Origin: Lampropedia puyangensis | Lineage (GTDB): Bacteria; Pseudomonadota; Gammaproteobacteria; Burkholderiales; Burkholderiaceae_C | Direction of reading: 5' to 3' | DNA length: 64,000 nucleotides | Assembly: GCF_004833285.1 (NCBI RefSeq) | Contig: NZ_STFG01000001.1 | Span: forward strand, 62,001-126,000 | In this document: piece after piece, positions 34,894-44,400 of the stretch | How positions within the stretch are numbered: position 1 is the stretch's first letter | How the letters are laid out: the number at the start of each line of letters is the position of its first letter | The notes under the pieces: model-generated | What the model was told of the DNA's origin: nothing | The model's input: the letters and a program-made list of their open reading frames with translations, nothing else | The model's database searches: none | Made by a program: the position numbers and the translations under genes

Positions 34894-35796
34894 TTAGAAA
34901 TTGGTATCGCTATTACTCAATGCATGCTGTCGCCCCCATTGGGACCATACGTCAAGCATAGTTTGCATGGCCGCTGAGGTGGGTTGCGCCGCGTGGTAGA
35001 CCAAGCCGACTTCACGATGAAACACTTGGTCTCCCAAGTCAACGGTGACAATGCTGCTGGGCCAGCGTTTGATGGAGAGAGTTTTGGGCACAAGCGCGGC
35101 ACCCACACGGCGTTTGACCAGCTCTGTAATGGCATCGAGTTCGTCGAGTTCACAAACCTCTTTGGGGTGAATTTTGTGTTTTCGCAAGAAGCGGTCAACC
35201 TGTCTGCCACCAAATGAAACACGGTCGTAGCGGATAAATGGTTGCGTGCGCAGTAACGTTTCCCAGTCCTGCTCGGCTATAGATCGCGGTGCAATGAGCT
35301 CGAATGGTTCGTTTGCAAGAGTGATCCAGCGTAATTCAGACGGTAACGAAAAAGGCGGCTTGATGATGGCCGCCATGTCCAATTCACCTGAGTCCACCAT
35401 GTTGTATAAGTCCAGCGAAACACCCGGAACAATGCGACTTTTGCAACCAGGGTGCAGGCGATGGACGTGTGCGAGTATCGCAGGCAAAGTGGTGCGCTGC
35501 AGCGATGCAATAGCGCCCAAGTGAATGGTTTGCTGGGGCACATTCAATGGCGTTTTTTCTGTTCCTAGTTCATGGCACAGGCCAATGATTTCCTTGGCCT
35601 GCATTACAACGGTGTGGCCTGCGGGCGTGAGTTGTGCAGCTCTGCCATGGCGCTCGAACAAGACCAGATTGAGCTCTTGCTCAAGGCGTTTCATCTGGGC
35701 ACTGATCGCCGCTTGGGTCAAGCCGATTTTTTGTCCGGCTGCGGCAAAGGTCCCTTCCTGGGTTACTGCGATCAGGGATTTGAGTTCGTGAATCAT
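34894..35796 (-). CDS. LysR family transcriptional regulator (IKPPF subgroup)
   Basis: A 300-residue LysR protein: MIHELKSLIAVTQEGTFAAA, recognition helix in IGLTQAAISAQMKRLEQELN. The effector domain contains ELDMAAIIKPPFSLPSELRW, closely similar to a segment of the LysR protein encoded at 36673, so the two regulators are paralogues. It is divergent from an FAH-family hydrolase gene over 148 bases; a 10-bp palindrome overlaps its own start codon. It probably controls that hydrolase gene and itself. Confidence 0.9.
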   Translation of the reverse strand: MIHELKSLIAVTQEGTFAAAGQKIGLTQAAISAQMKRLEQELNLVLFERHGRAAQLTPAGHTVVMQAKEIIGLCHELGTEKTPLNVPQQTIHLGAIASLQRTTLPAILAHVHRLHPGCKSRIVPGVSLDLYNMVDSGELDMAAIIKPPFSLPSELRWITLANEPFELIAPRSIAEQDWETLLRTQPFIRYDRVSFGGRQVDRFLRKHKIHPKEVCELDELDAITELVKRRVGAALVPKTLSIKRWPSSIVTVDLGDQVFHREVGLVYHAAQPTSAAMQTMLDVWSQWGRQHALSNSDTNF

Positions 35797-35804
35797 TGAT
35801 CAAT
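35795..35804. promoter_or_regulatory. Palindrome ATTGATCAAT over the LysR start codon
   Basis: A perfect 10-bp palindrome overlaps the last two bases of the start triplet, with A+T-rich sequence beyond. It could mark autoregulation by the LysR protein. It is short, so support is weak. Confidence 0.3.
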
Positions 35805-35944
35805 CATTTTGATGGATTCAAAAAATAATAATTGATTTTCTTTTTGGCGTAATCATTTCAAAATACGCACCTTGCGCATGGTCAGACAACATGCGTGCGG
35901 GCGCGTGGCGCCGATTCCATCAACTTCTCACTTCTTCAAGAACG

Positions 35945-36643
35945 ATGACCAATTACGTGATCCCGCCAGCCGCACAAGCGGCAGTAGCCGTGGCCGACTC
36001 TTCTGCTCAGTTCCCGATTCGTCGCGTATTTTGTGTGGGCCGCAACTATGCCGCACATGCGCGTGAGATGGGTAACGACCCCAATCGTGAGCCACCGTTC
36101 TTTTTCTCCAAACCAGCCGATGCAGTGGTGCCTGCCAGTGGCACAGTGCCTTACCCACCATTGACAGATAACTTGCACCATGAAATTGAAATGGTGGTTG
36201 CTATTGGGGGCGCAGGCCGTAACGTGGCTGCGGCTGATGCATTGGGTTTGGTGTGGGGCTATGGCGTGGGCGTTGACTTGACCCGCCGTGATGTGCAAGA
36301 CGTGGCCAAGAAAATGAGTCGCCCATGGGATTGGGCCAAAGGATTTGACGCGTCAGCACCGTGCGGTCCGTTGCTGCCGGTTGATAAGGTAGGCCATCCC
36401 AGTGAAGGACGTGTTTGGCTCGAAGTCAACGGGCAAGTGCGCCAAGAAGGCGATCTGAATGAAATGATTTGGCCTGTCGCTGACGTGATTGCCTACATTT
36501 CTCAATCGGTTGAGTTGCGCCCTGGTGATTTGATTTACACCGGTACTCCCGCAGGCGTGGGGGCTTTGCAGCCGGGCGATGTGGTCACCGGTGGGGTTGA
36601 GGGTGTTGGTCATTTTGAATTTGTGGTTGACCCTAAACCCTGA
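35945..36643 (+). CDS. FAH-family hydrolase, fumarylpyruvate hydrolase-like
   Basis: A 232-residue single-domain FAH protein starting at ATG 35945 (MTNYVIPPAAQAAVAV). FCVGRNYAAHAREMGND, FFFSKPADAVVPASG and the metal ligands in LHHEIEMVVAIGGAGR and VGVDLTRRDVQD follow the fumarylpyruvate/acylpyruvate hydrolase pattern of gentisate pathways, and RPGDLIYTGTPAGVGALQPG ends the domain. It would cleave fumarylpyruvate or a related 2,4-dioxoacid to pyruvate plus a dicarboxylate. No gentisate dioxygenase is beside it, and the gene stands alone opposite its LysR gene. Confidence 0.87.
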   Translation: MTNYVIPPAAQAAVAVADSSAQFPIRRVFCVGRNYAAHAREMGNDPNREPPFFFSKPADAVVPASGTVPYPPLTDNLHHEIEMVVAIGGAGRNVAAADALGLVWGYGVGVDLTRRDVQDVAKKMSRPWDWAKGFDASAPCGPLLPVDKVGHPSEGRVWLEVNGQVRQEGDLNEMIWPVADVIAYISQSVELRPGDLIYTGTPAGVGALQPGDVVTGGVEGVGHFEFVVDPKP

Positions 36644-36672
36644 TTGTTAATGGGGGGAGGCCGTGCAACCCT

Positions 36673-37560
36673 TCATCGATTAGGCATTGCACCAAGGCGG
36701 CTACTTTCTCTTTCTAATAGGTAGTCAGCCAAGCGGTGACCGCCTGCATAGCCCTGTCGGAACTGCAACCCGACAGGGCGCTCAAATCCATGGCAGGCAA
36801 TGGGCAGCACTTCTACCCCTTGGGGCATACCGCCGACTCGCGCCCAGTTGGGTACTAATGAGACACCCAGCCCTTCGCTGACCAGCAAGGCAATGCCTTC
36901 GAGCGAGTCGAGCTCATAGCGCGCATCGGGCTCAATCCCTTCACTTTGCAAGAATGCGTTGGCGTACGCGCCGCCCCAATTTTGTCGCTCGTAGCGCACC
37001 AAGGGTTTCGTGCGCAGCAAATGCATGGGAGATTCATGGGCCCATGGCGTGGGGGCCAAAACAACCAACGGCTCCAGTCGCAGTTGCCGCCACTCCACCG
37101 ATTTCGGCAACGCAAAAGGGGGTTTGACGATGAGGGCCACATCCAGCTCGTCGCGTAGAACTTGGTGGTAGAGGTTTTGCGAGATACCCAGCACCACATT
37201 GGTTTCCAGCTCAGGATGGCGTGCGCGCAGCTCGGTCAGCATACGAGGAACCAAGCCACTCAAACCGGTGAAGATGGTGCCTAGGCGCAAGGTTTTTCCA
37301 ATGCCATCTGCGGCGGTGGCGGCATACAGATCACGCACCGCACCTTGAAATCGGTACGCTTGTTCAAGCAAACGACGCCCCGATTCAGTCAGGGCGACTG
37401 TGCGGCCTGAGCGGACAAACAGCGTCACACCAAACTCCAACTCCAGCGCACGGATGCGCTGGGCTAGCGCAGGGGCGGTCAGGCCGCTGCGCCGGGATGC
37501 CTCGGCCAACGAACCGCACTCGGCAATCATGACAAAACTATTGATAAAACTGGTGTCCAT
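36673..37560 (-). CDS. LysR family transcriptional regulator (IKPPF subgroup)
   Basis: A 295-residue protein starting at ATG 37558-37560 (MDTSFINSFVMIAECGSLAE); the open frame runs on upstream into sequence with no LysR similarity. The recognition helix is SGLTAPALAQRIRALELEFG. The effector-domain segment ELDVALIVKPPFALPKSVEW and PLVRYERQNWGGAYANAFL parallel the LysR at 34894. It is divergent from a Bug/oxidase/aldolase operon with an inverted repeat at 37627-37640 between them. Confidence 0.9.
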   Translation of the reverse strand: MDTSFINSFVMIAECGSLAEASRRSGLTAPALAQRIRALELEFGVTLFVRSGRTVALTESGRRLLEQAYRFQGAVRDLYAATAADGIGKTLRLGTIFTGLSGLVPRMLTELRARHPELETNVVLGISQNLYHQVLRDELDVALIVKPPFALPKSVEWRQLRLEPLVVLAPTPWAHESPMHLLRTKPLVRYERQNWGGAYANAFLQSEGIEPDARYELDSLEGIALLVSEGLGVSLVPNWARVGGMPQGVEVLPIACHGFERPVGLQFRQGYAGGHRLADYLLERESSRLGAMPNR

Positions 37561-37626
37561 AGGTGTTTTGGCATTTTTATCAACGCATGCGGGTGCAAAT
37601 GAGGCGCTATTTTGAAGACACCAGCA

Positions 37627-37640
37627 TGCATTGCAATGCA
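37627..37640. promoter_or_regulatory. Palindrome TGCATTGCAATGCA upstream of the Bug/oxidase operon
   Basis: A perfect 14-bp palindrome in the 266-base divergent spacer, 67 bases from the LysR start and about 190 from the Bug start. It is a candidate LysR site. The remainder of the spacer shows no other clear signal. Confidence 0.5.
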
Positions 37641-37826
37641 AACAAAAACTTTGCTTCAAAGAAAGAATTGCACCATTGTAGATATTTGTTGACGCAGACA
37701 GAATCGCCCTGTCCTGTGCAAGAAAAGAACCGACCAAGACACCGCGGCGGGGCAGACAAACTGGCTTTGAGTGGTGTGGCAGAGCGCAGTGGCAATCCAT
37801 TATTTGAATGAAGAGGAAGACAAACC

Positions 37827-38825
37827 ATGGCATCACCAATGCATTTCCGTTTCTTGCGCACGGTATTGTGCAGCGCTTTGGCAGGCGCCTGCGTAGCGCT
37901 GGCCGCTCCTGTGCATGCCGCCGCCGATTACCCCAAACAGGCCGTCCGTGTGATGGTGGGTTTTTCTGCTGGTGGAGCCGTCGACAATGTGGCGCGCCAA
38001 ATTGGAGAGGCACTATCCAAGCGTTTGGGGCAAGCATTTGTGATTGAGAACCAAGCGGGCGCAACGGGGACCATCGCAGCGGAAACCGCCGCGCGTGCGC
38101 GCCCTGATGGTTATACCTTGCTGGTGGCAACGCAGTCCACGATGGTGGTCGCACCACGGATGTACCCCAACCTCAAATTGAAGCCCATGCAAGACCTCAA
38201 GCCTATTGCCTTGATCGGTTCTGTGCCTTTGGCTTTGGTGGCGCATCCGTCGCTGCCGGTCAAAACGGTGGGCGATGTGATTGAACTGGCCAAAAAAGAA
38301 AACGGCGAGCTGATCTACGCTTCTTCAGGTGCAGGTGGCCCTCAGCATCTGGCTGCGGAACTGTTTGCCTCCATGGCTGGCGTGAAGATGGTGCATGTGC
38401 CCTACAAAGGGGAGGCCAATGCCATTGCCGACTTGATTGGCAACCATGTTCCGTTGATGTTCAGCAATCTGCCAACGTTGCTGCCCTATATCCAAAGCGG
38501 CCAGTTGCGTGGTATTGCCGTAAGCGGGCACAGCCGTGCGGCCTCTGCGCCTGAGCTGCCAACTGTTGCTGAGGCAGGGCTGCCTGGCTTTGATGCACAG
38601 ACTTGGTTTGCTTTGTTTGCACCAGCCCAAACCCCTGACGACGTGATCGAGAAACTCGGCGCGGCTGTGGACGATGCTTTGCAAGACCGCATTTTGCAAG
38701 GCACTCTTGCCTCACAAGGTTTGACCATCAATGCGCTGCGCGGCCCTGCATTGGTGACTTATATGAAAGACCAGGAAACCCAGTTGGGCAAGGTTGTTGA
38801 GGCGGCCGGCATCAAGGCGGATTAA
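37827..38825 (+). CDS. Bug family periplasmic binding protein
   Basis: A 332-residue protein with a signal peptide (hydrophobic ~8-30, cleavage near VHAAA). The family motif is VRVMVGFSAGGAVDNVARQI, where the usual PxxPGG is replaced by GFSAGG; FVIENQAGATGTIAAETAAR and GYTLLVATQSTMVV follow. It leads an operon with an alpha-hydroxyacid oxidase and a DapA-family enzyme, opposite a LysR gene. The likely ligand is a hydroxy- or keto-acid used by those enzymes (inference). No TctAB permease is adjacent. Confidence 0.9.
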   Translation: MASPMHFRFLRTVLCSALAGACVALAAPVHAAADYPKQAVRVMVGFSAGGAVDNVARQIGEALSKRLGQAFVIENQAGATGTIAAETAARARPDGYTLLVATQSTMVVAPRMYPNLKLKPMQDLKPIALIGSVPLALVAHPSLPVKTVGDVIELAKKENGELIYASSGAGGPQHLAAELFASMAGVKMVHVPYKGEANAIADLIGNHVPLMFSNLPTLLPYIQSGQLRGIAVSGHSRAASAPELPTVAEAGLPGFDAQTWFALFAPAQTPDDVIEKLGAAVDDALQDRILQGTLASQGLTINALRGPALVTYMKDQETQLGKVVEAAGIKAD

Positions 38826-38888
38826 AGGCTGTTGTCCTGCTGGTGCCGACAAGCACGTTTACCGAACAGAGCTTTACATGGTGAGCCT

Positions 38889-40121
38889 ATGAGCAACCCT
38901 CAAACCTTGCTTTCAGCGCCATGCCGGCGCTGGCAAGACATTCTTTCCTTGCAGGACTTGGAGCCATTGGCACGCCAGCATTTGCCTGCACCAGTGTTTG
39001 GCTACATAGCCTCAGCGGCTGACTCAGGCCAGGCCATGCGCAGCAATGCTTTGGCATTTGAGCAGTTTGATTTGCTCACCCGTGTGCTTCGCGATGTCAG
39101 TCAAGTCAGTACAGAAACCCAACTTCTTGGGCAGACCTTCAGGGCCCCAATTGGCATTGCCCCTGTTGGGTTGAGTGCGCTGTCTGCCTATCGGGGTGAT
39201 TTGGTGTTGGCACAAGCTGCCAGTGCACACGGATTGCCCATGATCATGAGTGGTTCCTCATTGATTGCGATGGAAGAGGTGGCCAGGCAGTCTCCGCAAA
39301 CATGGTTTCAGGCATATTTGCCTGGCCAGATGGAGCAAGTGCAGGCTTTGATTGAGCGGGTCAAGCATGCGGGCTTTTCCACGCTGGTCATCACGGTGGA
39401 TACCCAAGCGCAACCCAAGTTGGAATTTGCCCGCCGCAGCGGTTTCAGTGCGCCCTTGCGTCCCAGCGTTGGGCTGGCCATGCAGGGGCTGCTGCACCCG
39501 CGTTGGTTGCTCGGCACGTTTTTGCGCACCATTGTCAAGCATGGCATGCCGCATTTTGAAAACAACTATGCCCACCGTGGCGCTGCGATTGTGGCGAAAA
39601 ACGTCACGCGGGATTTTTCTGAACGCGGGCGCAATGACTGGAAGCGTTTGCAAGCTATCCGTGACATGTGGCCGGGGCGTTTGGTGATTAAAGGCATCCT
39701 GCATCCTGACGATGCGCAACTGGCCTGCGCACATGGAGCCGATGGGCTCATCGTGTCCAACCATGGCGGACGGCAGCTCGACAGTGCCCCTTCACCGCTG
39801 CGCATGTTGCCGCATGTGGTCAAGCAAGCAGGCAAGGTGCCAGTCATGCTTGACGGTGGCATTCGCCGGGGAACCGATGTGGTCAAGGCATTGGCGCTGG
39901 GGGCGCAACTGGTTTTTGTGGGGCGCCCTTGTATTTATGCCGCAGCACTGGGTGGCGCCCCCGCAGTAGCGCTGGCGTTGCAGCTGCTGCGCGATGAAAT
40001 GACCCGCGCCATGGCCATGATGGGCACCAACCATGTTCATGAGATTTCACCCGACTGCCTCTTGCACCCGCACGCAGCGTGGGCGCCCGGTGCTCGCCAT
40101 CCCTTAGCTGCAAATGAATGA
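38889..40121 (+). CDS. FMN-dependent alpha-hydroxyacid oxidase/dehydrogenase
   Basis: A 410-residue enzyme starting at ATG 38889 (MSNPQTLLSAPCRRWQ). It has the family blocks DLEPLARQHLPAPVFGYIAS, FRAPIGIAPVGLSALSAY, MIMSGSSLIAMEEVARQSPQ and the active-site SNHGGRQLDSAPSP with catalytic His at about 292, then VMLDGGIRRGTDVVKALALG. Family members oxidise L-lactate, glycolate, mandelate or other 2-hydroxyacids to 2-oxoacids. In this operon it would convert a hydroxyacid to the oxoacid handled by the DapA-family aldolase downstream, 14 bases away. Confidence 0.9.
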   Translation: MSNPQTLLSAPCRRWQDILSLQDLEPLARQHLPAPVFGYIASAADSGQAMRSNALAFEQFDLLTRVLRDVSQVSTETQLLGQTFRAPIGIAPVGLSALSAYRGDLVLAQAASAHGLPMIMSGSSLIAMEEVARQSPQTWFQAYLPGQMEQVQALIERVKHAGFSTLVITVDTQAQPKLEFARRSGFSAPLRPSVGLAMQGLLHPRWLLGTFLRTIVKHGMPHFENNYAHRGAAIVAKNVTRDFSERGRNDWKRLQAIRDMWPGRLVIKGILHPDDAQLACAHGADGLIVSNHGGRQLDSAPSPLRMLPHVVKQAGKVPVMLDGGIRRGTDVVKALALGAQLVFVGRPCIYAAALGGAPAVALALQLLRDEMTRAMAMMGTNHVHEISPDCLLHPHAAWAPGARHPLAANE

Positions 40122-40135
40122 TTCAAGGAGACACT

Positions 40136-41056
40136 ATGACTACACCACGCATTAAAGGCGTTCTCACGCCCGTTGTGACACCTTTTCACTCAAACGGTGC
40201 CATCAACGTGCCGCTGTTTATTCGCCAGTGCCAATGGCTGCAAGACAACCATATTGGTCTGGCGGTATTTGGCACTAACTCGGAAGCCAATTCTCTTAGC
40301 CCACAAGAGCGCATGGAGATGCTGGATGCATTGATTGAAGCAGGCCTGGCTCCCGCACGCATGATGCCAGGCACAGGGGCCTGCGATTTGCCAACGGCCG
40401 TGCAACTCACCCGCAAAGCTGTGGCGCACCAATGTGGCGGCGTGTTGGCATTGCCACCGTTTTATTACAAAGGGGTCTCAGATGATGGCCTTTTCCGTTT
40501 TTTTGCAGAACTGATTGAACAAGTCGGCGACGATGCGTTGCGCGTCTACCTCTACCATATTCCGCCAGTGGCACAAGTGGGCTTCAGTGTGGAACTGGTG
40601 GAGCGCTTGCTCAAAGCCTATCCCAAAAATATCGCTGGCATGAAAGATTCCACCGGGGACATTGCCCATACCCAAACCATGCTGAAGCATTTTGCGGCAG
40701 ACGGATTTGATGTGTTTGCAGGAACCGAAACCATCTTGCTCGATACCTTGCGTGCTGGCGGCGCAGGCTGCATCAGCGCCACCGCCAACGTGAATGCGCC
40801 TGCCATTCATGACCTATGCCAAACCTGGCAGCAAGACGATGCCCCAGCCAAGCAGCAAGCTATGAACGACTTGCGTGCAATATTTCAGAAGTACCCGATG
40901 ATTCCTGCCCTCAAGGCCGCTGTTGCCCACTGGAGTGGGGAGGATAGTTGGCGCCATGTCCGTGCCCCGCTGGTCGCTTTGGATGACGCTCAGGCACATG
41001 CCTTGATACAGACGCTGGAGGAGGCAGGCTTTTCAATTGAGGGCCTCAAAAGCTAA
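40136..41056 (+). CDS. DapA-family (dihydrodipicolinate synthase-like) aldolase or dehydratase
   Basis: A 306-residue class I aldolase-fold protein starting at ATG 40136 (MTTPRIKGVLTPVVTPF) behind CAAGGAGACAC. The Schiff-base Lys is at about 170 (IAGMKDSTGD) and the Tyr in VYLYHIPPVAQVGF. The usual TTGE loop reads GTNSEANS, which argues against true dihydrodipicolinate synthase and for a catabolic relative such as a 2-keto-3-deoxy acid or 4-hydroxy-2-oxoglutarate enzyme. It is the last gene of the operon and is followed by a terminator at 41111. Confidence 0.88.
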   Translation: MTTPRIKGVLTPVVTPFHSNGAINVPLFIRQCQWLQDNHIGLAVFGTNSEANSLSPQERMEMLDALIEAGLAPARMMPGTGACDLPTAVQLTRKAVAHQCGGVLALPPFYYKGVSDDGLFRFFAELIEQVGDDALRVYLYHIPPVAQVGFSVELVERLLKAYPKNIAGMKDSTGDIAHTQTMLKHFAADGFDVFAGTETILLDTLRAGGAGCISATANVNAPAIHDLCQTWQQDDAPAKQQAMNDLRAIFQKYPMIPALKAAVAHWSGEDSWRHVRAPLVALDDAQAHALIQTLEEAGFSIEGLKS

Positions 41057-41110
41057 TACAGCGTATTGATTGGTGCTGCTTGCTCCACAAGGCAAGTGAT
41101 CTTCATTGAA

Positions 41111-41136
41111 CCAAAGGCCGCAATTGCGGCCTTTGG
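41111..41136 (+). terminator. Terminator of the Bug/oxidase/aldolase operon
   Basis: CCAAAGGCCGC pairs with GCGGCCTTTGG around AATT, a perfect 11-bp stem 54 bases after the last stop. TGTTGGTTTTTG follows, a moderate T-run. Confidence 0.75.
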
Positions 41137-41462
41137 TGTTGGTTTTTGCGCTGTCTCGTAGTGGGTGCATTACATCCTTTTTGGGGTAATCCATGTAATG
41201 GGGTTGCGCCCTTTTCAAGCTCTTGAACTGAGGGGCTTGGTGGCGTGGAGGTTTGCCACCGGCAGGGACGATGCTATTTGTTGTAATTGTTATGAAAATG
41301 TTTCTTTTAATTTAGAATGCTACTTTTTGTTGATCACCTTTTCTAGTTAACGCAGCCGTTGGCACTGAATATCTTGCCGGTCAACGGCTCTAGGATTTGC
41401 ATTGGTATTGTGCCGATACCTGTTCATCGATTTCATTCACTCCTGCTTTGAAAGTACCGTTA
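41137..41462. other. Non-coding region upstream of the large surface protein gene
   Basis: About 325 bases with no credible gene. Around 41281-41345 it becomes A+T-rich (TTAATTTAGAATGC and similar), a likely promoter area for the surface protein. TTAGAAT resembles a -10, but no convincing -35 was identified. Confidence 0.5.
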
Positions 41463-44400
41463 ATGCACGTGCATGCACTGCCCTATTTCTTTGTTTTGAT
41501 TCATCGGTTTGGTTTGCGCGCAGTAGGCGTTTTTTGCGTGTGCCTTGGTTTTTTGGGAGTGACCAACATCCAGGCTCAAGGATTGTCAGCGGGCATTAGT
41601 TCTCAGAGTGGTGTTTCTCTTTCGACTTCGGATGATGGCGATGTTCTGACCATCACCGTGGATCCTGTTGCGCAGGCTCTGATTCGCTGGGACACATTTG
41701 ATATTGGCAACAGCAGCGAGGTTCATGTCGTTTTTTCTCAGGCCGATACCGTACTGAGAAATGAGGTCACGGGCACTACTGGCGGTTTGATTGCAGGGAC
41801 GCTGACCTCTGTTGGCGGTGGCACCGTGCACATTGAACATGCGGCAGGGGTGCAGTTTGGTTCAAGCGCACGGCTGACGCTGACGGGGGGCGATTTCTCG
41901 GTCAGTAGCCAGGGCGACATCGTGCTTGGTGGGAACTGGGATGGCCGCAACTTGACTGTGCAGGCCGGTGGCTCCTTGACTCAGAGCGGTGCGATCTCCG
42001 TCAACGGTACCAGCAGCTTCACCGCCACCAGCGACATCGCCCTCGACCAGTCCGGCAACGTGTTCGAGGATGTCGTCTCGCTCAACGGTAACGCGTCCCA
42101 GGTCACGGCCAGCGGCGGCCTGCGCTTTGGCATCCTCAACGTGATTTCGCTGATGGCCAGCGCCGATACGCTCTATCTGCCCCGGTCCCTGACCACGCTG
42201 GGGGGGCAGTCCTACCGCGGCAGGCTGGTGCTGGAAGGCGACACCTCGCTCACCAGCACCCTGGGAGCACTCGCCTTCACCAGTACGCTGGAAGGCCCGC
42301 ACGCACTGTCGCTGCATGCCAGCGGCACGGTCTACCTGGATGCCATGGCGAACATCGCCTCGCTGGACGCCACGGCCACCGAAACCCAGCTTGTCTCGGA
42401 CATCACCACCCTGGGCGACATCGCGCTGACCAACACCCGCGTGATCGGCGACGTAGCACTGACCAGCACGGGCGGCTCGGTGCAGATCAACGGCTCGCTC
42501 AACGGGCTGCAGGATGATACGGATGTGCTGTCCATCACCGCCGATGGACAGATCGCTCTGCAGAACGCGGTCGGCAATGACGTGCGGCTGCACGATCTTT
42601 CACTGTCCGCCGGCACGGTGTCGACCTTCGTGGTGGACGTAGGCAACCGCCTTGCCATCGACAGCATCGCCAGCATCACCCAGAACGGCGCCTACAACGT
42701 CGGCGGCACGTCACGGTTCGCATCGGACGGAAGCATCACGCTGCTCAATATCGGCAATATCTTCGGTGGCGATGTCGAGCTCAACGGCAGCAATGTACAG
42801 ATCGCAGCGCAGGGGCCGCTGACGCTGTCGGGTGTCGATGCGAACCTGCTGCACGCCACGGCCACCGACCTGCTGACCGTACGCAATGCCGACGTCGCCA
42901 CGTCGAGCACGTTGACCGGCGATGCGGTGGCACTGGACGGCGTTGCACTGGGCCAGACGGCCGAGGTCACTGCGCTGGACGGGAACATCACCCAGCAGGG
43001 CAGCGTCCGCGTGGATGGGCCGAGCCGCTGGACGGCTGCAGGCGATGTGCTGCTGGACAACGACAGCAACCAGCTTAATGGGCCCGTCACCGCCGTCGGC
43101 GGGGCGATCACACTGGCCACCGCTGGCGCACTGGACGTCGCCAATGTACAGGCGTCGGGACAGGCCACGCTGCGCGGCAATGGCGTGTACCTGGGCTCCG
43201 CGCAGGCCACGGGCCTGCAGGTGGACAGCAGCGCCGGCATCACCCAGGGCAGCGCATTGAACCTGGCCTCCGGATCGCGGTTCACTGCCGTCGACGACGT
43301 GCTGCTGGACAACGCCGGCAATACGTTCGGCGGCGGCATACAGGTGATGGGCCGCAACATCGACATCCACAGTGCCGGTGGGCTGCTGCTGAACGGCGTG
43401 GAGGCCACCGGCAACCTGCGCGCCGCTGCAGCAGGCGGCAGCCTGCTGCAGAGCGGCGATGTACGCGTGCAGGGCCGCAGCGATCTGCTGGCCGGCGGCA
43501 GCGTGCAGCTCGACCGTGCGGGCAACCAGTTCGGCGGGCCCGTGGTTGTGGAAGGCCGGTCCATCCTGCTGCGGGCAGGCAGTGGTCTGGATATGGAGAG
43601 CGTCCGCAACGGCAGCAACAGCGCCGTGCAGCTGCTGGCGACGGGCGACATTGATGTGGCTGGCGATGCCATCGATACCGGCAACAGCCTGCTGAGCCTG
43701 TTGTCCTCCGCCGGTCAGGTCCGCACCGCCACCACCCTGCGCGGCAGTCAGGTCAGCATCGGCGGCGTGGAAGGCATCCGCATCGGTGGAGAAATCACGG
43801 CTTCCAGGCTGTCCCTGACCGCGACCCGCGGCGATGTGCTGCAGCAGTCGGGTCGCATCCAGTCCGGCGATGCCTTGCTGAGCGCGGGGCAGGGCGATCT
43901 GCGGCTGACCAGTGCCGACAACCGCTTCAACGGCGTGACCACCCTCTACGGCCGCGACGTAGACATGGCCGCGGGTGGACTTCTGCTGGGCGACGTCGCC
44001 GTCAGCCGCAACCTGAAGCTGGACAGCAGCGGCAGCATCACCCAGCAGGCGCAGATGCGTGTCACGGGGGACGCCGAGCTGCGGGCCGCCGGGGACATCA
44101 CCCTGCTGCATGCCGGTAACCGCTTCGGCTCATCGCTCAGCCTTAGCGGTGTGAATATGCAATTGCATAGTGACGAAAACGTCACTCTCTTGAGGGCAGA
44201 TGGGCAACATCTGAGCTTGAATGGGGATGGGGTGTTTCTGATCCCCGATGGAACAACGATCAGCACCGGGTCTGTTGATTTGAGAGGCGGCAACTTGCAG
44301 GTGCGTGGTGCGCTTACAAATGCGTTGACGGTGGAGTCCGGGGCCACGATCAGTGGCGATGGGACGGTGGGGACGTTGGTGGTTAAGCCGCAGGCGCAAG

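Noticed and set aside
37563-37811. Open frame of 82 codons in the LysR/Bug spacer
   Set aside because: Its composition is random, it overlaps the operator palindrome and it has no ribosome site.
37561-38157. N-terminal extension of the LysR protein encoded at 36673
   Set aside because: The extension overlaps the divergent Bug gene and promoter region; the normal LysR N-terminus starts at MDTSFINSF.
40136-41056. Calling the DapA-family gene dapA
   Set aside because: The loop GTNSEA differs from the TTGE of true DapA and the operon is catabolic.
41397-41462. TTG start for the surface protein
   Set aside because: It would place 22 residues with Cys and charged positions before a clear signal peptide; ATG 41463 fits better.
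42692-44111. Long antisense open frames in the surface-protein gene
   Set aside because: Stop codons are rare in all frames of high-G+C repeats; the peptides are Ala/Ser/Gln-rich with no domain.
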